From contig NBAY01000049.1 in the NCBI GenBank assembly GCA_002794775.1, positions 124,001 through 188,000 of the forward strand: a stretch of 64,000 nucleotides of DNA. Direction: 5' to 3'. Origin of the DNA: Porodaedalea pini (Eukaryota; Basidiomycota; Agaricomycetes; Hymenochaetales; Hymenochaetaceae). The notes beneath the pieces are model-generated. The model worked only from the letters and a program-made list of their open reading frames with translations. It did not search any database and was not told where the DNA came from. The position numbers and the translations under genes are program-made. Below, in pieces: positions 55,264 to 64,000 of this stretch (within the stretch, counting starts at the first letter, position 1; the number at the start of each line of letters is the position of its first letter).

Positions 55264-56867
55264 ATGAGTACAACGTCTAGCGCACCGCGGCGCCGCCTCT
55301 CTTCACGCCGCGGCTCTCAATCGGCCCCGGACCCATATGGGCTGTATGCCGACGCTGAGACGGCGCAAGCGAAGGGCAGCAGGATCACCATCCTCCCCGT
55401 GCGTGCGCCGTTCGTACAGAATAACGGAAATAACACCGCGCGCGACCGCTCAAGCTGGGGTTCGACGCACTCCGCATCCTCGAGCGGATCGACGGGACGA
55501 GGTCGCCTGTCCTTCGCTTTCACCAGTTTCACACCCATAACAGGTGCGAAAGGCGGCGAAGCAGCTCAGGGAACTGGAAATGGACCACCGTCGCCCGGAG
55601 GACGCTTTGCGCGGAGCAGCTCGAGCCACAGCCTTGATCGCGCAGGCCAGCAGGCGGGTCGTCAGAGCTTGACACCGCAGCAGGTCTGTGACCTCGCAGT
55701 CAGCTCGATATCCAATCCACCGCCGGCAAGTCCCACGCTCGATGGGCAGGCGCAACAGCCTACGCCTTTTTTGCTCCTTTCGGACGAGCAGTACCTTCCG
55801 TTCCTCGAGCGACCCGCAGAAGTTACGGCACTCTTGACTAGCGCGCCAACGAACCGCCTGATGGCCCTGCTGCACCAGACATTCCCGAATGAATTGAGGG
55901 CTACGTATGACCCGTCTGCCCCTCCTGTGCCTTTCGGAGAAGAGCCGGCGAAATGGAGCTTTGGAGAACTGACGCGTTGGCTGCAGACAGTTGACAGGGG
56001 CGAGGCGGATGACCGCGAGTGGGTTTCAAAGGCGCGGCGATGTGTACTTGCGCGCAGTGAGCTTATTTGGAGTCGCTTGAAGGCCGCGCTTGGTGTCCCG
56101 CCAGAACTCGAAGAGGATGAAGAGGAGTATGATGATGACGAAGAGGAGCGTGTGGCAGATTATGATTATCCAGAGGAGGAACGCGAAGCATGGCTCGAGC
56201 CAATATACGATGGTGATCGAGCGAAATGTGTTGCATCTCCCATTATCTCACCGAGCAATCCGTTCGACAGCGCGATGGAAAGCATCGGCGAGGGCACTGA
56301 AGACGAAGATGCCGCCGAGAAGGAAACAGAACCAGTGGACGACGTTGCGCGTGCCATCCACGGACTGCGCATCTCGACGCCAATGATCGAAGTCGACAGA
56401 CCGCGTTCGCGCTCTGTATCCCCGGTCGTGCCGGTACGTCGTGCGCTGAGCTCGACGGCTGCACCAGACGACGCAGCAGATGCGCGAAGGCGTGAAGCAC
56501 TTGCCGCCGGCGTCACCCCCGGCCGCGTCCGCCGCTCAGCGCAGCAGGAGCGCGGTACAGGCGACCCACTCTTCCCCTCCTCGTTCGCGACGCTCACCAT
56601 GGGTCCCAGTCTCGTCGCAAAGTAAGTCGCTCTCGCCCTATTGATTAACCTTCTTTACTTCGTTATTGACGCTGTCTATTCGGCGTTCATAGCAATCCTG
56701 CACTGCGTTCAGGACCGCGTCGGACGTTCCGTCCCGGCATACCGATTACAGGAAGGCGTGGGGGGCGGTACTACAGCACTTCGCTTTCGGGCGGGTGGGA
56801 CACGGACGGGAATGACTACGCGCTCAGCCTAGGCAGTGGTTCCGAGCGTAGCTTCGTTGGGCGCTGA
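55264..56867 (+). CDS. Hypothetical protein with acidic stretch
   Basis: Exon 1 55264-56621 and exon 2 56693-56867 (71-bp GT-AG intron, phase 2) give 510 aa. The start context (ACAATGAGT) is good. The N-terminal third is Ser/Arg/Gly-rich and disordered (SSAPRRRLSSRRGSQSAPD). The centre has a helical, probably folded block (YLPFLERPAEVTALLTSAPT, LMALLHQTFPNELR, KWSFGELTRWLQTVDRGEAD, RCVLARSELIWSRLKAALG), followed by a run of acidic residues (EEDEEEYDDDEEE) and an RS/Pro-rich tail ending in GGWDTDGNDYALSLGSGSER. I do not recognise a named domain; the central block looks conserved enough for a fungal family. Regulatory or scaffold roles are possible but not shown. Confidence 0.75.
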
Positions 56868-58723
56868 TGGGGGCGCATAGGTGGTGAGTTACGCGGAAGC
56901 AGCGTGACCCTTGATAAAAGCCCGCCGTAGCGCGGATGGAGTATGATGTTTGCAGTGCACTTGTTCGTCAGAACACGCGAGTACCTCCCCGCCTTGCGTG
57001 TACTAATCTGGACCATGCTACTCCTGTTGTTTCTTTCCTTCATTTCACCTCGTTGTGGGTATCTGTTTCGTTATTCTGGTTCCGTGTTTCAAGTACTCTC
57101 AGACTGCTCAGTGAATTTGTTGTTCATCCCTCGTGTGTTTCATGCATTATGTTGTCTACACTGTGAATGTACGAATAGCTCGAACTTGTAGTCGTACAAG
57201 GACTTTCTCAAGTAACCATATTGAGAATCGTAAATAATCGTTGAGAAATTTACCTGTGTCGGGAATCGAAGAACAGCGATGCTGCGTAGCCGAAGAGAGC
57301 TACATCCGCTGAACGAGCACATATAGAACTGCTGCCTGTACTCATCGCTCATCTATCAGCTTGGATATATACCTGAGAAAATTAATATCTCGATTCACAG
57401 GTCTCCTGTCACACCTTCAAGTAGGACTTAGATCGAAACGTGAACATCAACACGATGGAAACAATCGGACCAGCCCGGTGCACTGGGATTATGTTCGGTG
57501 CAGACAAGCTCCCTGAAGTCGGTTGATTATGATCTAATACCGCCCATGGGAACTGACTCGAGCTTTGCGCTGTGTAAATCCCCAGATCAAGTGGTGAAAA
57601 CGAGGTCTTTCTCATGAACAGGGGGCACGAGCTTGCCGATGGGCCATCTAAAGTCATTCAACGGCCGCAAAGTCAGCGTCTGTGTCTTCAGAGTCGCTTC
57701 ATATCCTGGAAGAGACTTGAATAGCTGTCTCCTGGCTAAGTTGTAACAGGAGGTAGACTTGTGATGCGACGCTCATTTCTCTCTATCAAATGTGCCGCCG
57801 CCCGCACAAAAGAGTAATTGCGATGCGGTCTCGGCGACGACGTGAACTCGCAACATTCCGACACATTCTGCCTGAGGCTCTTCGCCATACGTATGCGTTG
57901 CGAGTTCCATCTCCTACAATGTAGGACACAGGTTCCCATCAATCGCTACTGACTCAAAGGCGGAGGGTGCGCTATTCTTGTCCTCAAACCGCCATGACGC
58001 GGTGCTGTGCGCGGACGTGGCGCACTCTCGGCCGTGTTCTACCTTTGGACGTGCGCCCTTCCGTCACCGAAGATGGAGTAATTCGGATAGAATTATGGAC
58101 TTTGGAATTGTACGTCTTATGCTGGAAAGCACCCATCAGCGCACCCACGACGTCGCGGACTGCGAGAAATATGGTATTCCTAAATTACGTGCCTACGCCT
58201 AGGAGGCCCTGGCCCTCGAAATCTGCGCCCGGACGAAGGCGCGAAGAGGCTACACGGAAATATACAGCGCAAATCATTTGTCGCGCTCGGCGATCCAGAC
58301 ACTTCGTGCCTTCCTACGATCATTAGGTATCATACAGTCCGTTCCAGTGCCTATTCCTGTGCATCCGCGCCTCCGAATTATGCGTCCTCAGGGCCAGTGC
58401 GCCGACATCGCGATTGATGGGACAGCACTGGCCGGATTACGCGCACGCCCGCAATGACTTCTCAGGCTCCTCCAGCATACCCGCACTTACATCCCGTTAT
58501 GATTCGTGTGATCTCGCGTTTAGAATCTGCGGATCTCGAGTCTTGGCCGACGAAAGGTCCGACGTGCGATGCACTCTGCTGCCCTTGGTGGGAATTTCCT
58601 GGTCGTCTCAAACGCCCATGGTCCGAGACGTTTGTCCGAGTTTTGATGAGGAAGGCTACAGCGGGGACATAAAAGGCGACTGGCACCTGAGAGGAGGGCC
58701 CCAGCAATCGCTAGCTTCCCAAG
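56868..58723. other. Gap without a recognised gene; laccase upstream region
   Basis: Only short, unsupported frames on both strands. The right part is the laccase promoter. Confidence 0.45.
58668..58675 (+). promoter_or_regulatory. TATA-like box of the laccase gene
   Basis: CATAAAAG lies 49 nt before the laccase ATG, a usual distance for fungal laccase genes. Confidence 0.5.
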
Positions 58724-61388
58724 ATGCAGAAAGTCGCTCTCTTGTCATCTGTTTTCACCTTGTCTTTGTCGACGCTGACGCTTGCTGCAACGGTCCAAAG
58801 GGACCTGCGCGTCGCCAATGCGATTCTAGCTCCAGATGGCTTCAATCGCTCGTACGTGCATCAACTCTCATTTATACCCCTTCTGGCCCCCTAACGTCTA
58901 CGTGTTGCAGGACTGTCGTCGTCAATGGCCAATTCCCTGGTCCTCTTATTTCTGGGAACATTGGTGACCGCTTTCAGGTGCGGTAGTGCTCGTTCTCTTC
59001 TCCTGGGATGTTTTACTGATACTTTGCCTTAGCTCAACGTTATCGACAGTCTTACCGACGATACTATGCGTCGAGCCACGTCTATCGTAAGTTTGTTCAA
59101 AGACATTGATTTTAGGAGTCTAATCCTCGCCCTCAGCATTGGCATGGTTTGTTCCAAGCAACCACGAACGACATGGATGGCGCGTATCTTCCGGTCTTTT
59201 TGTAATAATCAGGACACTGATACAGCTTTTACCTAACAGGTCCTGCCTGGGTGAACCAATGCCCGATCGTTCCTGACCATTCTTTCCTGTAAGAACATAT
59301 ATTGCTCTTTTTGCGACGTTTCTTGACACTTTTCTATCACAGCTACGACTTCTCTGTCCCGGATCAATCTGGAACATACTGGTATCACTCACATTTGTCG
59401 ACACAGTACTGTGACGGTAAAAAAATCCTAGAAAATAAATAAAAATATCTCTAATTTTATGTGCGGTGTAGGTCTAAGAGGCCCTCTAATTATTTACGGT
59501 GCGTTCGGCTTGAAAAGGTCTCTGCCTTCTGCTAAACGGTGTTTTACAGATCCGAACGACCCCCTTAAGCACATGTACGACGTGGATGATGGTAAATCAG
59601 ATCTAATCGCCGTACATTAATGAAATGCTGATGTGATCACAGAGTCCACGGTCCTTACTCTCGGTGATTGGTATCACCTTCCGGCTCCCAGCATGTTCCC
59701 AGTACGTTTATTCTCACAGGCACGCACCTGAACGAAGTCTGATCTTCATCTCGTTACAGAATAGTGCTCATACAGACCCGTAAGCCTTTTTAAAATGAAA
59801 AGAAAGGGCGAACAGGAGCGCTCATAGCGATACAGGATCGAAAATTCTACGACCGTAAACGGAAAAGGACGATACCCAGGCGGTCCCAAAGCTCCGCTTT
59901 CGGTCACTAACGTGGAGCATGGCCTCCGGTATGCTACATTCGATTTTGTTATAACATGGAGATCTAATCTTTGAGGTTTATAGGTACCGTTTCCGCGTCA
60001 TCTCCGCAACCTGCGGCCCTGCGTAGGTTACACCTACCTGAACGCGCCACTGCCATGCTTATAAATATCCTCTTCATAGTTACAACTTCTCCATCGACGG
60101 TCATAAAATGACTATCATCGAGGCAGATGGTGTGGAAACCAACCCGCTTACGGTCGACAGCTTCGAGATTTTCCCGGCTCAGCGCTACTCCGTTGTCGTG
60201 ACTGCCGACCAGCCAATTGACAATTATTGTGAGCATGACATTATGATCTAGGAGCGTCTACTTAGCATGTCCCCAGGGATTCGAGTAATTCCTACTGGTA
60301 CTGAAGCCGCTGGTACTAATGAAAGCTTCGTTGGTGGTCTCAACGCCGCTATTCTTCGCTATGATGGAGCCAAGAACGTCGACCCTACATCGACCCAGAC
60401 TGCTGGTGGTGTTCCTCTCAATGAGGCGAACCTTTCGGTGAGCACCAATCGCCGCGTCGAATTCTAGCTTGTCCTTATACAATTTTATTTAGCCGCTCAT
60501 TAACCCTGGAGCAGTGCGTGTACCTTCTTCTGATACAGTTGCGCGTGCTAATCTATAGCATTCATTAGCCCGGAAAGCCGTTCGTTGGCGGCGTAGACTA
60601 CGCATTGAGCCTAACAACCAGTTTTGTAAGTTTTTCCCATCACCGTTGATTAAGAAGGGATAGTTCATCCATTATTTCTACGCGTAGGATAACGTTACCG
60701 GGAGACATTTGGTTAATAACGTCTCCTTCGTTCCTCCAAGTGTTCCAGTTCTGCTTCAAATTCTCTCGGGAACCACAGATCCAAAAAAGCTTCTTCCGAA
60801 GGGTTCCGTGTATCCTTTGCCCGCGAACAGCACTATCGAGGTTTCGTTCCCCGGCGGTTTCCCCGTATGTTTTCCTTTATCGCCTTATCTGGAGGCCTGT
60901 TTTGACAATCGGTTCACAGCATCCATTTCATCTTCACGGCCACAACTTCGATGTAGTACGCGTCGCTGGCAGCGACACGTATAACTATGCCAATCCTGTC
61001 CGGCGCGACGTCGTTAACATCGGCCAGCCCGGAGACCTTGTCACGTTCCGTTTCGTCACGAACAACCCTGGCCCTTGGTTCCTACACTGCCATATTGACT
61101 GGCATTTGGAGGCGTAAGTGTCTTGATGATTATCTCGTCTAGTCGGACCGATTTACTCATTTTGCGCAATGCTTAGCGGGCTCGCTATTGTGTTCGCGGA
61201 GGATACACCAGACATAAAGGCTGATGACCCCGTTAATGGTAAGCTAACCTTCTTCCTATCTCCAGACACATGCTGAAACTTTCTCTTCAGCTGAGTGGGA
61301 GGAGCTCTGCCCCATCTATGCCAAGTTAGATCCCGATACCCACTTCGAGAGCAACCAGTTTCTGCACATTGCGTCTCGTTCTGAATAA
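58724..61388 (+). CDS. Laccase (multicopper oxidase), 20 exons
   Basis: Exons: 58724-58851, 58911-58977, 59033-59086, 59137-59179, 59240-59288, 59343-59416, 59472-59498, 59550-59591, 59643-59701, 59760-59779, 59836-59928, 59984-60022, 60080-60228, 60277-60437, 60493-60513, 60569-60625, 60688-60864, 60920-61113, 61177-61238, 61291-61388; 1614 nt, 537 aa. Signal peptide [21 protein letters not shown], so secreted. All four copper motifs are present: [29 protein letters not shown] and [18 protein letters not shown]. The residue ten after the T1 Cys is Leu, as in many higher-potential fungal laccases. It oxidises phenols with reduction of O2 to water, acting in lignin or pigment chemistry. Intron 4 seems to be GC-AG; the other introns are GT-AG of about 50-60 bp. 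No stop or missing ligand; appears functional. Confidence 0.93.
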
Positions 61389-63850
61389 ACTGATCAGCCA
61401 CTTCTTGTATCTCCTTGCTTTCCAGCGCTTCATTATCTCTATTGCTTTCAACTAGTAGGACACTCATGGTAATGGACAAGGTTTCGTAGTAATTAATTTC
61501 TTGGATTTTCTCTTCCCTGTAATCTCCTGACACACGAGGACTATATTTACTTATGTGCTATCAGTGTATCACCGTGACCTTTGTATATTATAACTGATTA
61601 ATAAGATCCTAATTCGACTCCGAAGCTTGCGAAGCAGAGGCCAGAATCTTAACCCGGATGCTATTCAACGCCGATCATGCCCGAAGAAAACATCCAAATC
61701 AGGCTTGATGCCACTTATTTCTAACCACGCTGTTTACAAGCTTGAGCAGCAACGTTCACCTCACCAAGTTTTATATCTAACGTACCGCAACAAACGACGT
61801 GTCGTTACAGATGTCCAGTCGTGAAAAACAAGCTTCTCGAAGTTAGGAAGAGGCTTATCCGAAGATGGTGATGAATTATCGGAGGAAACTGCGCTCGTAA
61901 GCGCTCAGAACACAAACCCAGGGGGTCACAATCGTTCATCAGAGACTCAGCGAAGAGAAGAGGACATTCTGCTAACTTTGATATGCACCACAGTCGTCGA
62001 GTCTACACATGGACCCCAGGCGCCACCAGGCTTCAGGCGCCCATACAATGCAGTTGCAATCACAAGTCGCGCAGATGCTGTGATTTCCTGTCCCGAACTG
62101 AAGTTCATTCATCTACTGCCTCGACCAGCTAAACTTGTTCGGCAGGCTATACCTCATTGTGCTAAGCCGAGCGAGCTATGAAGAGCACCTGGTTCTGCCC
62201 AGTGATTCGTCTCGAATTCGATGCTGTAAGTATCTTTGCTTCTGATTGTAATCGACTTCAAGGCGTCTGATCTAAATTTCAGAAGTACTGGACAGCTTTC
62301 CGAGCTTGGAGTCGATGCTCTTCCAAGAGAGTATGGAGCCCATTAAGGGGTCTTTCGCTGCGCGCAAAGCTCCCATGGTGGCCAAGCAGCCCGGGCTTGA
62401 TTAGAGACCCACGAACTCGACACTGAGTCGGGCCGCTGCAACATCTGTGCATGATTCTCATTCGAAACGCCGCTCTCGAGGGAAGAGCTGATATTCCTCT
62501 ATCGTAAAACAAAGTTACAACGTGTCAGCCTCGAGCTTCACTTCGTGACGATTTGGCGAATCATTGGCTCCCGCTTTTTGAGGTCGTGCTTTGCGCTCGA
62601 TGACAAACTCATGTTTCAGAGAGAGTTCTGCGTGATCCCATGCAGAACTCGTGCACTTGGGCGGCATGCAATCGACCTTTAGATGGCACGTGGCCGAATC
62701 TTTATTGAGGCCTTTGGATTACGGGCGTTTGAAGGCGGCGGGCCTGTAATCCATTCAGTGGATTAAATTTCTAGATCTGCATTTTGAAGTCCTTAATTAC
62801 TTTGGCACTTAAAGTTCTCGACTTTCGGAGTGGCGTACTTGTTCGGCTACCGAGGATCCATCCACAGTGCCATCATCCCTCGATAATTTTACTGTCCGAA
62901 GCCGACCAAGTTCCACATGGGTACGTCCATGTCCATCACTCGCTTGCTACACTCTGTTTCAAAGTGCAAACGATACTTAGCAAGTCTTTTAGGTTTTGTC
63001 TTACCATCAGGTTCACATCTCGACTAGAAGTGAAGTCAGCGCACATCTCGGTCTGCAACTTTGCCTTTGCCTTTATATTGCTTCAAACCGTCTTTGACTT
63101 GTGACCTTATGGAGGAGGGCTCGTGCGCTGCACGAGGCGGGGCGCGCCTTCAATACAGTAGGCGTTCCGTTTCCGATTCTAGACTTCTCTAAGCCATGAT
63201 TCCGTTCTGCGAGTGAAGAATCATTATCTTTCTAATCCCGAACGTCATGGCCAGTGTGCAGAGTGGTCGCTGCCAAAAACCTTGTGTAATCTCAAAGTCT
63301 GAACACCTTGCAATGTAATCTGCCTGGATGATTGAAGCACTGTCCACGACTGGTCAAATTTCAGGAAGCCGTTACGGCATGACTTCTGGCCATACTATCT
63401 CCTCTTGAACTCTGTCCTCCAAAGGAAGGCTTCGCAAGGTTCAGTTGCCATCTGTGGAACAGATCTCCCACCCGAATACACTTCCTCGACAGTAATGTGA
63501 ATCTCGATCAATGATAATCGAGAAGAACCAATTCATTCCAGCGCATTTGCTTACGTTCTACGCCGATGGTTCAGTACCGTCCAGCATCATCAGGCGTAGT
63601 CTAATAAAAGCGGATGGACGCTGCTCGCTTTTGGACACCTTCTGTGCTTCGCCAGTTTATACCTTTCCTTCCGAGGGTTTAGTTCGGAGTATGGTGCGGC
63701 TGTTCCGTTGCGCTGTCTGGAGGCTTGCGGGGTCAGATAACGTGGAAAATCGAAGTGCGATGAGCTCCTTCTCTGATTCTTTTGCAAATACTATATCACC
63801 GGTACCCTTAGCTCATTTCGTCCTACGCCTCAAGGAACCCCCGCTCTCCA
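61389..63850. other. Gap without a recognised gene
   Basis: The first 150 bp are probably the laccase 3' untranslated region. Beyond that only short unsupported frames occur on both strands, with no repeat boundary seen. Confidence 0.45.
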
Positions 63851-63992
63851 ATGGCTACCACAACCCCTACTACTCTCCATCTCGACTTGTCTGGCACTTT
63901 TGGTGTCGTCTTCTGGGGTATGTCGGTGTTATGTTGGACTATGCGCAGTATTAATCATTATTTTATCCTTAGCCTTCGTTGTATCGACAGTG
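63851..63992 (+). CDS. 5' end of a membrane-protein gene (DUF6534-like), cut by window
   Basis: The ATG at 63851 opens exon 1 (63851-63917, MATTTPTTLHLDLSGTFGVV), followed by a 55-bp GT-AG intron and exon 2 (63973-63992, AFVVSTV) ending at a strong donor GTAAGT. The pattern 'short Thr-rich start, then T.G..l.G....s..' is that of agaric seven-helix DUF6534-type proteins, which commonly have tiny first exons. The rest lies outside the window, so the family call is tentative. Confidence 0.45.
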
Positions 63993-64000
63993 TAAGTTAT

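Noticed and set aside
1..64000. CRISPR arrays, rRNA and tRNA genes
   Set aside because: No regularly spaced repeats of that type and no cloverleaf or rRNA sequence were seen by eye; a tRNAscan run would settle tRNAs.

Overview
The window looks like nuclear DNA of a basidiomycete fungus of the Agaricomycetes, probably a wood or litter decayer. The host genes are split by many GT-AG introns of about 50 bp. Recognisable products are a laccase, an Enhancer-of-polycomb-like NuA4 subunit, a Zn2Cys6 transcription factor, an F-box protein and several uncharacterised genes of agaric type. The repeats are typical fungal ones: chromodomain Ty3/gypsy elements, RNase H-bearing LINEs, foldback elements and MITE-like elements. 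I found no bacterial features, CRISPR array, rRNA or tRNA.

1-18.5 kb is a repeat nest. It opens with fragments of an agaric hypothetical gene (DUF6698-like). A decayed LINE (LINE A, + strand, about 3.73-17.36 kb) was then hit repeatedly. A solo LTR (TSD ATTCT) sits in its endonuclease region. An unknown element X (TSD TCCCC) sits in that LTR. A complete chromovirus (Ty3-A, TSD CCACT) sits in element X. An 849-bp foldback element (TSD TA) interrupts its reverse transcriptase, and a second foldback lies just downstream. Matching target-site duplications support each level.

18.5-33.4 kb is a host island: EPL1 (-), relics of transcription-factor 3' ends (-), a 12-exon Zn2Cys6 regulator (+) and a 4-exon F-box protein (-).

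33.7-46.8 kb is a second nest: a much less decayed LINE of the same family (LINE B, - strand) with another chromovirus (Ty3-B, TSD AGGTC) inserted near the 3' end of ORF2. A 618-bp element with inverted repeats abuts its 5' side.

46.8-64 kb is host sequence: two uncharacterised multi-exon genes (one with apparent frameshifts), a single-pass membrane protein with a long serine-rich tail, a hypothetical protein with an acidic stretch, a 20-exon laccase, and the 5' end of a membrane-protein gene at the right edge.

The most informative mechanisms are in the two chromoviruses. Each has an 11-nt primer binding site complementary to the predicted 5' end of its own transcript (Tf1-type self-priming). 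Each has a conserved -1 frameshift cassette (G_GGT_TTT, 6-nt spacer, 6-bp stem) joining gag to pol. Both carry the same in-frame TGA in the integrase zinc-binding region. Coordinates, splice sites and phases were worked out by eye and checked for frame consistency; no database search was run.
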